Assembly: GCA_948562205.1 (NCBI GenBank)
Contig: CAOYAN010000016.1
Coordinates: forward strand, 1-44,193
Length of the DNA stretch: 44,193 bases
From: an uncultured Clostridia bacterium
GTDB lineage: Bacteria > Bacillota > Clostridia > TANB77 > CAG-465
Direction of reading: 5' to 3'
The notes beneath the pieces were generated by a model. That model worked only from the letters and a program-made list of their open reading frames with translations, had not been told where the DNA came from and did no database searches. Each line of letters starts with the position of its first letter. The stretch's first letter is position 1. A program made the position numbers and the translations under genes. Positions 16,537 to 25,078 of this stretch are shown here, piece by piece.

Positions 16537-18558
16537 TTAATTAAAATTTTCTGTTCTTGTTGATACTGCACTACCATCTACATATATAGTAATCTTTGCA
16601 TTATTGTAACCATTTATATCAAAAGATATAGTACTTTGTGTTACTGGTATTGTTTGTTCATTAAATACGTTATTTGTAGGTCCACCATCAACACTTGCTT
16701 CTACTCTAACTTTTGCATCCTTTTCTTGCTTTCCACCTAATAAATCAGACATTTTAAGAATAATTGTCTTTGTTTTTAGTAATTTATTTATTGTTATTTC
16801 AACTAAGTCTCCTTCTTTAAGTTCCTGATTTTCAGGATAACTTTGAGCTATTACAACACCATTTGCCTTAGATTTATCTTCTCCAGTTTTAACACTTACT
16901 GTAAGTTTTCTATCTTCTAATGATTTTTTAGCTTCAGCTTCAGTTGCTCCAAGTACACTTGGCATTATAACACTTTTCTTACCATCACCAACACTAACAT
17001 TTAATTTTATAGTACTTCCAGCAGGTCTCATCTCATTTTTATATTCTTGTGATATTACAATTCCTGCTGCTATTTTTTCATTTACTACATCTACTCTTTC
17101 AACTTTAAATCCTTTTGTATCTTCTAATTCATATTTTGCTACCTTAAAATCTTTATTTGTTACATCAGATACTTCTACAAGCTTTGTTCCTTTACTAACA
17201 ACAACATATATTTTTTTATCCTTTGTAACAGTTCCAGCCTCTGGTCTTTGAGATATAATGTGTCCTGCTTCTTGTTTTTCATCATATTCTTCATTATCTT
17301 GTAATACTTCTATTCCTTTTTCTTTATATTCTTTTACTATTTCATCAAAAGATTTACCAACAACATTTGGTATCTCTACTTCTCTGTTTGCCTCTTTATC
17401 TTTATTCATTTTGTTTACCATTTTTATACCAAAGAAAGTACATACAATTATTAATATGGCTACAAGTATTCCTACTATAATTAAGTTCTTCTTTTTATTT
17501 TTTTTCTTAAATTCACTATCTTCAATATCATCTTTATTTAAATTTTCTTGTGAATACTTCATATCTCTAGCATAACTTGATCTACTACCACTACTTGTAG
17601 ATGTTTTTCTTGTTCTAATATTTGGTATTGCATTATCATTTGAGGTATACATATCTGGAGATATAGTTGGTATTACTTGGGTAGCACCAGCCTCTACAGA
17701 ACTAGTATTTTTTACAATCATACCATTTGGTTTTGACAAAGCAATTGATATATCTGTTAAAAGTTCTGTTGCATTTTGATATCTTTCAGTAGTACTTTTT
17801 TTCATAGCTTTAAGTATTATCTGATTTAGTGCAGGACTAACACTAGGATTTACAATAGATGGTGCAAGTGGTTCCTCTTGAATATGTTTTAGAGCTACTG
17901 ATACAGGAGTTTCTCCATCAAAAGGAAGCTTTCCTGTTGCCATTTCATACATTACTACACCAAGAGAATATATATCAGATTTTTCATCAGTATATCCTCC
18001 TTTTGCATGTTCTGGTGAAAAATAATGAACAGATCCCATTGTTGCACCAAAACTTGTTATAGTAGCACTAGTTGTATTAGTTATTTTAGCTATTCCAAAA
18101 TCAGTTACTTTTGCAACTAAGTTTTTATTAAGTATTATATTATGTGGTTTTATATCTCTATGAATTATATGTGCTCTGTGAGCAGTTTCTAGAGCAGATG
18201 CAATTTGTGCAGCAATTTTTAATGTTAAATCACTAGACAAGGCACCATGTTCTTCTATATAATCTTTTAATGTTTTATTTTCTAAAAGTTCCATTACAAT
18301 ATAGTTTATGTCATTTTCTGTTCCAACATCATATACTGAAACTATATTTGCATGTGTAAGAGATGCTGCAGACTGTGCTTCAGCTCTAAATCTTCTTACA
18401 AAAGTTTCATCTTTTGAATATTCTTCTTTTAATATTTTAACAGCAACATATCTATTTAAAAGTCTACATCTTGCTTTATATACATAAGCCATTCCGCCCT
18501 CGCCAATTTTTTCTATAATCTCATACCTATTGGCTAGTAATTTACCTACAATTTCCAT
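16537..18558 (-). CDS. prkC: PASTA-domain Ser/Thr protein kinase PrkC
   Basis: Membrane-anchored eukaryotic-type kinase that senses muropeptides through extracellular PASTA repeats; in Bacillus it acts in spore germination and envelope control. Seen: kinase domain (residues ~10-270) with AVKILKEEYS (catalytic Lys), HRDIKPHNIIL, VTDFGIAKITN and the activation loop to GSVHYFSPEHA; a Ser/Thr-rich juxtamembrane linker; one membrane segment (LIIVGILVAILIIVCTFFG, ~355-380); then three PASTA repeats (IPNVVGKSFDEI; VSDVTNKDFKVA; MPSVLGATEAEA) and a short C-terminal domain. It follows stp by 15 bases, the usual phosphatase-kinase pair. Confidence 0.96.
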   Translation of the reverse strand: MEIVGKLLANRYEIIEKIGEGGMAYVYKARCRLLNRYVAVKILKEEYSKDETFVRRFRAEAQSAASLTHANIVSVYDVGTENDINYIVMELLENKTLKDYIEEHGALSSDLTLKIAAQIASALETAHRAHIIHRDIKPHNIILNKNLVAKVTDFGIAKITNTTSATITSFGATMGSVHYFSPEHAKGGYTDEKSDIYSLGVVMYEMATGKLPFDGETPVSVALKHIQEEPLAPSIVNPSVSPALNQIILKAMKKSTTERYQNATELLTDISIALSKPNGMIVKNTSSVEAGATQVIPTISPDMYTSNDNAIPNIRTRKTSTSSGSRSSYARDMKYSQENLNKDDIEDSEFKKKNKKKNLIIVGILVAILIIVCTFFGIKMVNKMNKDKEANREVEIPNVVGKSFDEIVKEYKEKGIEVLQDNEEYDEKQEAGHIISQRPEAGTVTKDKKIYVVVSKGTKLVEVSDVTNKDFKVAKYELEDTKGFKVERVDVVNEKIAAGIVISQEYKNEMRPAGSTIKLNVSVGDGKKSVIMPSVLGATEAEAKKSLEDRKLTVSVKTGEDKSKANGVVIAQSYPENQELKEGDLVEITINKLLKTKTIILKMSDLLGGKQEKDAKVRVEASVDGGPTNNVFNEQTIPVTQSTISFDINGYNNAKITIYVDGSAVSTRTENFN

Positions 18559-18573
18559 ATCTTTCTCTCCTTT

Positions 18574-19314
18574 TTATATTTTTACTATAACTACAGTTAT
18601 ATTATCATTACCACCACGAAGATTAGCCTTGAAAACAAGCTTTATAGCTAGCTCTTCAAAATCATATTTTCTAAATATTTCAAGTATTTCTGTACTATCT
18701 AGCATATTAGTTAAACCATCTGTGCAAAGAAGTAAATATCCTCCATTTGAATTTAACTTTCTTACAGATACATCGACTTTATTAAAAATTCCAATAGCTT
18801 TAGTTAAAACATGTTTTTGTGGATGATTTAGGGCTTCTTCTGGTCCAATAACATGTGTTCTTAGAAGTTCATTTACATATGTATCATCCTCTGTTACTTG
18901 CCTTATACGAGTTAAATCTTTATCTAAAAAATATAGCCTACTATCTCCAATTGACATATAGTATAATTTATCAAAAATTTTTGTAACTAAAACTATAGTA
19001 GTTCCCATCCCTTTATATTTTACATCAGTTTTTTCAAGTTTATATATTCTATCATTTGCAGTTAAAAGTGCTTTTGTAAGAATAGATTTTACTTTTGAGT
19101 CTGTAATAGAGTTATCTATATCTTTAATACTTTCTTCAAAGCATGTAGAAAATACTTGTATTAAAATATTACTTGCAACTTCTCCACTTTCATAACCACC
19201 TAGTCCATCAGCCACTATATATAAAGAAACATTTTCATTATATTCCTTAGCAAAATAAGCATCTTCATTATTGCTTCTTTTTTTACCGACATCTGTCTTT
19301 GCTGTAAATTTCAT
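18574..19314 (-). CDS. stp: PP2C-family Ser/Thr phosphatase (PrpC/Stp)
   Basis: Metal-dependent phosphatase that reverses PrkC phosphorylation. All PP2C motifs are present: GKKRSNNEDAYF, VADGLGGYESGE (metal Asp and Gly-Gly), GDSRLYF, LCTDGLTNMLD and GGNDNITVV. 246 residues, cytoplasmic, no membrane segment. SD AGAGGTG. It sits directly upstream of prkC and downstream of rlmN, the standard Firmicute order. Confidence 0.96.
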   Translation of the reverse strand: MKFTAKTDVGKKRSNNEDAYFAKEYNENVSLYIVADGLGGYESGEVASNILIQVFSTCFEESIKDIDNSITDSKVKSILTKALLTANDRIYKLEKTDVKYKGMGTTIVLVTKIFDKLYYMSIGDSRLYFLDKDLTRIRQVTEDDTYVNELLRTHVIGPEEALNHPQKHVLTKAIGIFNKVDVSVRKLNSNGGYLLLCTDGLTNMLDSTEILEIFRKYDFEELAIKLVFKANLRGGNDNITVVIVKI

Positions 19315-19377
19315 TATTTCACCTCTAACTTTATAATTTATATTATATCAAAACCTAAACAATTTTCAATACATCTA

Positions 19378-20433
19378 TTAAACATTATCTAAACTTTTAT
19401 TTTTATCAATATATTTTTTTCTTAACTGTCCACAAGCAGCATCTATATCAGATCCAAGCTCTCGCCTTACAGTTGTCACTATTCCACAAGAATTAAGTGT
19501 ATTCATAAATTTTTCTATACTTTTTTCTGTAGCTTTTTTATATGCTCCGTTTTTTATCTCATTTACTGGTATTAAATTAACATGTGCTATCATTCCCCTA
19601 AGAAGTTTTACAAGTGCCATTGCATCTTCATAACTATCATTTTTACCATATATTAGTGCATATTCAAAACTAATTCTCCTACCAGTAATTTTTATATATT
19701 CCTTACATGCATCAAGTAATTCTTTTATACTATACCTATTTGCAATAGGCATAATTTCTTTTCTTTTTTCGTCAGTTGTAGCATGAAGAGATATAGATAA
19801 AGTACATTGTATATTTTCTTTTGCAAGTCTATATATATTTGGTACAAGACCACAAGTAGATACACTTATATGTCTTGCTCCTATATTTAGACCTAATGGA
19901 TAATTTATAAGGCGTATAGATTTTACCACATTATCGTAATTATCCAATGGTTCACCTATTCCCATATATACTACATTTGATATTTTCTCACCTGTATATC
20001 TTTGAACTGTAATTATTTGTCCCTCTATCTCACATGCCCTAAGACTTCTTTCAAAGCCTTCTTTTGTAGATGCACAAAACTTACAACCCATTTTACACCC
20101 TACTTGTGTAGATACACAAAGTGTATTTCCATGATTATATCTCATAAGTACAGATTCTATAGCACAGTTATCATCAAGCCCTATTAAAAATTTCATTGTA
20201 CCATCTTTTTTTGATTTTTGACACTGTAATACTTCCATTTTCATAATAAATGTGTTATCACTAAGCTTTTGTCTTAGGGATTTAGAAATATCTGTCATTT
20301 CATCAAAAGTTGTTACTCCAACTCTATGTAGCCATTTATATATTTGTGTTGCATGAAATTTTTTCTCTTCAATGCTTTCTATATATCTTTCAAGTTCTAT
20401 AAAATCTAAATCACATATATTTATTTTATCCAT
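19378..20433 (-). CDS. rlmN: 23S rRNA / tRNA adenine-C2 methyltransferase RlmN
   Basis: Radical-SAM enzyme that methylates A2503 of 23S rRNA and A37 of some tRNAs. Seen: the cluster motif CKMGCKFCAS, MGIGEPLDNYDN, HISVSTCGL, SISLHATTDEKR, and the mechanistic cysteine near the C-terminus in DAACGQLR. 351 residues, normal. SD AAGGAG. It heads the rlmN-stp-prkC run, with a promoter at 20471-20499. Confidence 0.96.
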   Translation of the reverse strand: MDKINICDLDFIELERYIESIEEKKFHATQIYKWLHRVGVTTFDEMTDISKSLRQKLSDNTFIMKMEVLQCQKSKKDGTMKFLIGLDDNCAIESVLMRYNHGNTLCVSTQVGCKMGCKFCASTKEGFERSLRACEIEGQIITVQRYTGEKISNVVYMGIGEPLDNYDNVVKSIRLINYPLGLNIGARHISVSTCGLVPNIYRLAKENIQCTLSISLHATTDEKRKEIMPIANRYSIKELLDACKEYIKITGRRISFEYALIYGKNDSYEDAMALVKLLRGMIAHVNLIPVNEIKNGAYKKATEKSIEKFMNTLNSCGIVTTVRRELGSDIDAACGQLRKKYIDKNKSLDNV

Positions 20434-20470
20434 TTATTTGTCTCCTTATATAATTATGATCAACATATAT

Positions 20471-20499
20471 ATATTACTATAATTTTTCTAAAATTTCAA
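20471..20499 (-). promoter_or_regulatory. promoter of rlmN-stp-prkC
   Basis: On the minus strand TTGAAA (20499-20494), 17 bp, TAATAT (20476-20471), 38 bases before the rlmN ATG. Confidence 0.65.
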
Positions 20500-20514
20500 C
20501 AAAATAGTATAATT

Positions 20515-21069
20515 TTAACAAAAGGTACGACATATTCTGCCGTACCTAAAGTATTTTTTAAAATATTCCAAAAAATCTTCATCTTTAAAAACTTTTCTTT
20601 TCATATACATCGTACTAATTGGAAACATATCAAGTTTTGGCTCTTCCATCTCAAGCCCCTCAAAAATCTTTTTTGCCATAGTTTTTGTCTTCATTAATAT
20701 AAATTCTTCATGTGTAAGAGCACCTTCATCAAAATCTGCATATAATTCAAGATATATTATATATGAAAGTAATAACGAGTCTATATGTTCTACTAAATAT
20801 GTAAAAACAATTTCTAAATCAGTAACTGGTAAAATATTATTTTCACATTCATTTACTTTTTTACTTTCTTCCTCTTTAGAATTTTTAAGTACCTTAAACT
20901 TTGCTTCATTTAATTTATCTTTCATCTGTAGCTTTTCAATACTTTCTACTAAACAAGATTCAAATGATATTATTTTCATTATAGTAGTAAAAAGTACACC
21001 ATCTATTAAAATAACTAATATCACATTTACATCTAATGATACTTGTAAAAGAAACATAAGCCACAGCAC
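20515..21069 (-). CDS. hypothetical membrane protein, start and end uncertain
   Basis: Not recognised. Two hydrophobic segments near the N-terminus, then a charged region (MKDKLNEAKFKVLKNSKEEESKK) and a helical C-terminal part. The only starts are a GTG at 21069 or ATG 12 bases on, neither with an SD. The open frame continues upstream for ~28 codons through KSKKSKTVWKNE and more hydrophobic sequence without ATG, GTG or TTG. At the other end a terminator-like hairpin (20523-20547) lies inside the last codons. Both ends therefore look disturbed; it may be a decaying gene. It occupies the rsmB position between fmt and rlmN but shows no RsmB motif. Confidence 0.45.
   Translation of the reverse strand: MLWLMFLLQVSLDVNVILVILIDGVLFTTIMKIISFESCLVESIEKLQMKDKLNEAKFKVLKNSKEEESKKVNECENNILPVTDLEIVFTYLVEHIDSLLLSYIIYLELYADFDEGALTHEEFILMKTKTMAKKIFEGLEMEEPKLDMFPISTMYMKRKVFKDEDFLEYFKKYFRYGRICRTFC
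20523..20547 (-). terminator. terminator hairpin overlapping the 3' end of the membrane ORF
   Basis: AGGTACG (20523-20529) and CGTACCT (20541-20547) form a 7-bp stem, followed on the minus strand by TTTTGTT. It overlaps the last codons of the ORF, which is unusual. Confidence 0.6.
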
Positions 21070-21131
21070 TAATATTACTAAAATTATTTCATTTTTCCAA
21101 ACAGTTTTAGATTTTTTTGATTTGTCAACAA

Positions 21132-21159
21132 AAATAGCCTATAAAATTATAGACTATTT
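21132..21159 (-). terminator. terminator of fmt / HD gene unit
   Basis: AAATAGCCTATAA pairs with TTATAGACTATTT (one mismatch), followed on the minus strand by a T5 run, 5 bases after the HD gene stop. Confidence 0.8.
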
Positions 21160-21164
21160 GTAAA

Positions 21165-21980
21165 TTACAACAATTTTTTATTATTTTTTATCATATCATG
21201 TAAATAATTCATAACATGTTTATACATTTCTTCAGCCCTATTACTTCTTATCATATCTTCATATATATTCTCAAAATATTTTTCATTTACAATAATATTT
21301 AGTGCTTCCCTAAAACTCATATCCTCAAATATCCAGGACATTCTGGCAAACTGAGATTCTGTAACTGACTTACAATCTTTCATACTAGGAGAAATATTAT
21401 TTAATATTTGTTTATATATTAAATCTGATATATCACCTACATTTTCTCTTTCGTTGTACCAAATACATCTTTCAACTTCATTCATTTTAGGTACAAGCCT
21501 TGCCATACCATAATATATATCAAGTCTATCTGCATCTCTTATCATATTTAGAAAATATATTTGTCTAGATGTAAGATTTTCTTCTATTCTCTCTACTTTA
21601 TATACATTATGATAATATATAGCTTTATATATTACATTAAAATCCTCATCTGATATATTATCTTTTATAACATTTTCATCTTTTATAATATTTGCACTAT
21701 ATATTGCATGATTTACAGTTGAATTATCATTATAGCTTTTATATTCAACGTATTGTTTAAATCTACCTATATCATGAAAAAGTCCAATAAGTTCTGCTAT
21801 ATTTTTATCATGATTAGACAAATTACAACTATTTGCAATTCTTACTATATTATCTCTTACTCTATATGTATGAGCAAGCTTATATTCAACAAGTGTTCTA
21901 TCTTCTTTTTTATCACACATATTAATATATTTTAGGGCATATTCCTTAAAATAATTTTTATAATACTCTATATCTATCAT
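21165..21980 (-). CDS. HD-domain phosphohydrolase
   Basis: 271 residues of the HD superfamily. Metal ligands are visible as H (KLAHTYRV), HD (GLFHDIGR) and a distal Asp (RDADRLD), with HAIYSA and YYHN between them providing further histidines. The substrate is unknown; relatives act on nucleotides. SD AGGAGGT before the ATG at 21980. It lies 9 bases after fmt and shares its promoter and terminator, so the two are an operon, but no functional link is evident. Confidence 0.85.
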   Translation of the reverse strand: MIDIEYYKNYFKEYALKYINMCDKKEDRTLVEYKLAHTYRVRDNIVRIANSCNLSNHDKNIAELIGLFHDIGRFKQYVEYKSYNDNSTVNHAIYSANIIKDENVIKDNISDEDFNVIYKAIYYHNVYKVERIEENLTSRQIYFLNMIRDADRLDIYYGMARLVPKMNEVERCIWYNERENVGDISDLIYKQILNNISPSMKDCKSVTESQFARMSWIFEDMSFREALNIIVNEKYFENIYEDMIRSNRAEEMYKHVMNYLHDMIKNNKKLL

Positions 21981-21989
21981 TATAACCTC

Positions 21990-22943
21990 CTATATAAATT
22001 TATCCATAAGTTCAAGTTTGTTTCCAGCAAGAAAAGCTGAAATATCCATTCTTTTAGAATTTTCTGGTTGTATACTTAGTATTTTTACATACCCATCACT
22101 ACATCTAATATATAAACTATTTTTAGACATTAGTAAAATATCACCGTTTTCAATACTTTTATCTATATTTTCATCTACAACCGCCTCAACTTCAAACACT
22201 TTATACTTTTTACCATTTTCAAGTTCCATATATGTTCCAGGAAAAGGACAAAGGCCCCTTACAAAGTTATATATTTCTAAAGCTTTTTTATTAAAATCTA
22301 TCTTTGTCATCTCACGTGTAATCATTGGTGCATATGTAGGTTCATTTGGTTGTTTTTCTCCTTTTAATGTTCCATCTACTATCTTATCTAAAGTTTTAAT
22401 TAAAAGTTTTGCTCCAACTATCATAAGCTTATCATGTATACTTTCTAAATTATCATTTTCTTCTATTTTAACTTCTTCTTTTAGTAACATATCACCTGTA
22501 TCCATACCCTCATCCATAAACATTGTCGTAATTCCAGTTTTATTCTCACCATTTATAATTGCCCATTGCATTGGTGCAGATCCTCTATATTTTGGAAGTA
22601 GTGAACCATGTACATTTATTGCTCCAAAACGTGGAATATCAAGTATTTCTTTTGGAAGTATCTTTCCATACGCAACAACAACTAAAAAATCAGGTTTTAT
22701 CTCATTTAATATATCAATTACTTCTTGATTATTCTTAAGTTTTTCTGGTTGATAAACACTAATACCTTTTTCTATTGCATATTCTTTTACTGGAGAAAAC
22801 TTAAGCTTCATTCCTCTACCTGATTTTTTATCTGGATTTGTGAGACACAAAGCAACGTTATATCCAGATTCTACAAGTTCTATCAAAGAAGCTTTAGCAA
22901 AATCAGGAGTTCCCATAAACACAATTTTTATATCTTTTATCAT
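21990..22943 (-). CDS. fmt: methionyl-tRNA formyltransferase
   Basis: Formylates Met-tRNA(fMet) using 10-formyl-THF. N-terminal Rossmann formyltransferase domain with IVFMGTPDFAKASL, the catalytic Asn-His-Asp set in INVHGSLLPKYRGSAPMQWA and MDEGMDTGDML; the smaller C-terminal OB domain follows (GLCPFPGTYMEL). About 317 residues. AAAGG abuts an upstream ATG, so the ATG at 22943, nine bases from AAAGG, is chosen. In many Firmicutes fmt directly follows def; here the rpn pair and an anchored-protein gene lie between them. Confidence 0.96.
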   Translation of the reverse strand: MIKDIKIVFMGTPDFAKASLIELVESGYNVALCLTNPDKKSGRGMKLKFSPVKEYAIEKGISVYQPEKLKNNQEVIDILNEIKPDFLVVVAYGKILPKEILDIPRFGAINVHGSLLPKYRGSAPMQWAIINGENKTGITTMFMDEGMDTGDMLLKEEVKIEENDNLESIHDKLMIVGAKLLIKTLDKIVDGTLKGEKQPNEPTYAPMITREMTKIDFNKKALEIYNFVRGLCPFPGTYMELENGKKYKVFEVEAVVDENIDKSIENGDILLMSKNSLYIRCSDGYVKILSIQPENSKRMDISAFLAGNKLELMDKFI

Positions 22944-22967
22944 TTTATTCATCCTTTCAATATCTTA

Positions 22968-22996
22968 ATTATACAGCAAAAAGAATAAAATATCAA
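22968..22996 (-). promoter_or_regulatory. promoter of fmt
   Basis: On the minus strand TTGATA (22996-22991), 17 bp, TATAAT (22973-22968), 25 bases before the ATG. fmt therefore no longer depends on transcription from def. Confidence 0.8.
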
Positions 22997-22997
22997 G

Positions 22998-23029
22998 AAA
23001 TGCAACATACCTTAAAGCATGCTGCATTT
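22998..23029 (-). terminator. terminator of rpn copy 1
   Basis: AAATGCAACAT (22998-23008) pairs with ATGCTGCATTT (23019-23029, one G-T pair), 12 bases after the rpn stop and immediately upstream of the fmt -35. Confidence 0.75.
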
Positions 23030-23040
23030 TTTAATTATAA

Positions 23041-23901
23041 TTATTTAATTATTTCTTCAATTTCTTTTTTTGTTAAACCAGTAATTTCAATTATATCATC
23101 TATACTCATTTTCTTTTTTAGCATAGCTTTTATCATATCAATTTTGGCATACTTAGCGCCTTTTTCGATACCTTCCTCTATGCCACATGCTTTGGCTGAA
23201 GCCATTTCCCTTAAGCCACTTTCTCTCATTTCTGCAAGCCTTCTTGTAGCTTCATCTGATGATAAATATTCTAGCTCTTCATCTGCCTTTTTTATATTAT
23301 CATTTTTTCTCATAACTTCACCAATCCTTTTTTCATCTTCTCCATCAATAAACGATAACCACTGTGCTACTTTATCTTCTGTATCTATTTTACTTTTCCT
23401 AAACTTTGGTAACTCTATATAATAAAATGTTAGTATATTATCTATTATTTCATCCCTATGTTTATCTGATACTATTACTCCCTTTGTTATATACTCCTTA
23501 AACTTAAAATGCTCAAAATCTAGTATTGCTACTATTATTACTGGTTTTAGTTTCTTATAGTCTTCTTTTGGTTTTAGCTGAAATGCCAACATCTTACTTG
23601 CATAATACTCTACTCTTTTAACTATATTTTTATAGTCATTTATTTGTATTTCTATATTTACTTCCACATTTCCATTTAATGTTGCTTTTACATCTAATAC
23701 ACCATATTTTTCACTTTTTAAGTTCTGATCTAGTCTTTTATCATGTTCTATTCTTATTTCTCGTATATCCATTTTAAGTAAACTTGATAAAAACTCTTTT
23801 AAGTATTTTTCATTTCCTTTTTTAGTAAATAAACGCTTGAACACGTAGTCATTTTTTACTGATAGTTTGTTATATACTTGTGTTATTTTTAACACCTCCA
23901 T
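23041..23901 (-). CDS. Rpn-family PD-(D/E)XK nuclease, copy 1
   Basis: Member of the recombination-promoting nuclease / 'PD-(D/E)XK nuclease family transposase' group (E. coli RpnA relatives). Numbering from the ATG at 23901: NDYVFKRLF at 17-25, nuclease core VLDVKA (Asp70) and NIEIQI (Glu84, Gln86), then a helical region and a short HTH-like C-terminal tail (MSIDDIIEITGLTKKEIEE). The frame can be read 9 codons further to a TTG at 23928, but neither start has an SD and a promoter overlaps here, so the start is uncertain. The protein is identical to copy 2 except for the last ~24 residues. A conserved GGTGA-N4-ATG inside the gene (ATG at 23313) could start a 90-residue C-terminal product. Confidence 0.85.
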   Translation of the reverse strand: MEVLKITQVYNKLSVKNDYVFKRLFTKKGNEKYLKEFLSSLLKMDIREIRIEHDKRLDQNLKSEKYGVLDVKATLNGNVEVNIEIQINDYKNIVKRVEYYASKMLAFQLKPKEDYKKLKPVIIVAILDFEHFKFKEYITKGVIVSDKHRDEIIDNILTFYYIELPKFRKSKIDTEDKVAQWLSFIDGEDEKRIGEVMRKNDNIKKADEELEYLSSDEATRRLAEMRESGLREMASAKACGIEEGIEKGAKYAKIDMIKAMLKKKMSIDDIIEITGLTKKEIEEIIK

Positions 23902-23928
23902 TCTATCACATGAATTTAATATATGCAA
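23900..23928 (-). promoter_or_regulatory. proximal extended -10 promoter, rpn copy 1
   Basis: On the minus strand TTGCAT (23928-23923), 17 bp ending TGTGA, then TAGAAT (23905-23900). The TG gives an extended -10. The same hexamers and spacing occur at 25077-25105 and, in the divergent third gene, at 34191-34219. The -10 overlaps the candidate ATG at 23901, and a GGAGGTG follows immediately. Confidence 0.5.
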
Positions 23929-24039
23929 TATTTATTTTAATTTTTTCATATTAGTTTATGGAGATTTTATTTGAAATACAAATTTAGAATAAATTTATTT
24001 TTAAATCAAGATAAAAAAATTTAGAATAAAATTTAAATA

Positions 24040-24136
24040 ATTACTATTACAAATATTAGTAATACCAGTATTATATAACTTAAAATCTATTTGTAAAGCA
24101 TTTTTTACAAATTTTTATTCATTCGACAAAACTAGT
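24040..24136 (-). promoter_or_regulatory. distal promoter and 50-nt element, rpn copy 1
   Basis: The 50-nt repeat is 24087-24136. It holds a -35 TTTACA (24097-24092) inside an inverted repeat TGTAAA/TTTACA and is followed at 16 bp by TATAAT (24075-24070). Just beyond the -10 is an inverted repeat ATTACTA/TAGTAAT (24040-24063), an operator-like site. The predicted leader is ~160 nt. Confidence 0.7.
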
Positions 24137-24163
24137 GCAAAAAATGACAATAGACATAAAATT

Positions 24164-24188
24164 AAGATAGGAACTTTACTCCTATCTT
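24164..24188 (-). terminator. hairpin after rpn copy 2
   Basis: AAGATAGGA (24164-24172) / TCCTATCTT (24180-24188), 9 bp, 7-nt loop. It is the duplicated copy of the hairpin at 25341-25365 and lies 32 bases after the copy 2 stop. Confidence 0.65.
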
Positions 24189-24220
24189 ATTAAATTATAT
24201 AGATAAATTAAGTAATTTGT

Positions 24221-25078
24221 TTATTTTATATTTTCAATTTCATCTTTTGTCAAACCAGTAACTTTTGATATAACATTAATATCTATATTTTCTTTTAGCA
24301 TAGCTTTTATCATATCAATTTTGGCATACTTAGCGCCTTTTTCGATACCTTCCTCTATGCCACATGCTTTGGCTGAAGCCATTTCCCTTAAGCCACTTTC
24401 TCTCATTTCTGCAAGCCTTCTTGTAGCTTCATCTGATGATAAATATTCTAGCTCTTCATCTGCCTTTTTTATATTATCATTTTTTCTCATAACTTCACCA
24501 ATCCTTTTTTCATCTTCTCCATCAATAAACGATAACCACTGTGCTACTTTATCTTCTGTATCTATTTTACTTTTCCTAAACTTTGGTAACTCTATATAAT
24601 AAAATGTTAGTATATTATCTATTATTTCATCCCTATGTTTATCTGATACTATTACTCCCTTTGTTATATACTCCTTAAACTTAAAATGCTCAAAATCTAG
24701 TATTGCTACTATTATTACTGGTTTTAGTTTCTTATAGTCTTCTTTTGGTTTTAGCTGAAATGCCAACATCTTACTTGCATAATACTCTACTCTTTTAACT
24801 ATATTTTTATAGTCATTTATTTGTATTTCTATATTTACTTCCACATTTCCATTTAATGTTGCTTTTACATCTAATACACCATATTTTTCACTTTTTAAGT
24901 TCTGATCTAGTCTTTTATCATGTTCTATTCTTATTTCTCGTATATCCATTTTAAGTAAACTTGATAAAAACTCTTTTAAGTATTTTTCATTTCCTTTTTT
25001 AGTAAATAAACGCTTGAACACGTAGTCATTTTTTACTGATAGTTTGTTATATACTTGTGTTATTTTTAACACCTCCAT
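24221..25078 (-). CDS. Rpn-family PD-(D/E)XK nuclease, copy 2
   Basis: Same protein as copy 1 (Asp70, Glu84-x-Gln86 core, NDYVFK motif) up to AKIDMIKAMLK, after which the tail reads ENIDINVISKVTGLTKDEI rather than KKMSIDDIIEITGLTKKEI. The tail is closer to that of the third rpn at 33306 than to its own tandem twin. Same start ambiguity as copy 1 (ATG at 25078, TTG at 25105). The internal GGTGA-N4-ATG is at 24490. It is preceded by the hairpin of the anchored-protein gene at 25372, which was duplicated along with it. Confidence 0.85.
   Translation of the reverse strand: MEVLKITQVYNKLSVKNDYVFKRLFTKKGNEKYLKEFLSSLLKMDIREIRIEHDKRLDQNLKSEKYGVLDVKATLNGNVEVNIEIQINDYKNIVKRVEYYASKMLAFQLKPKEDYKKLKPVIIVAILDFEHFKFKEYITKGVIVSDKHRDEIIDNILTFYYIELPKFRKSKIDTEDKVAQWLSFIDGEDEKRIGEVMRKNDNIKKADEELEYLSSDEATRRLAEMRESGLREMASAKACGIEEGIEKGAKYAKIDMIKAMLKENIDINVISKVTGLTKDEIENIK

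Larger units (their letters stand above)
23116..24188. repeat. 1,073-bp tandem duplication, unit 1
   Basis: Identical to 24293-25365 at a constant offset of 1,177 bp, with one visible difference (C at 24174, T at 25351, in a hairpin loop). The unit runs from the hairpin after the upstream gene, through both rpn promoters, to codon ~271 of rpn; identity stops abruptly inside the coding sequence at 23116. Confidence 0.95.

Noticed and set aside
24040..24063. Transposon terminal inverted repeats around the rpn genes
   Set aside because: The inverted repeats seen lie inside the leader, not at the ends, and no flanking target duplication is visible.
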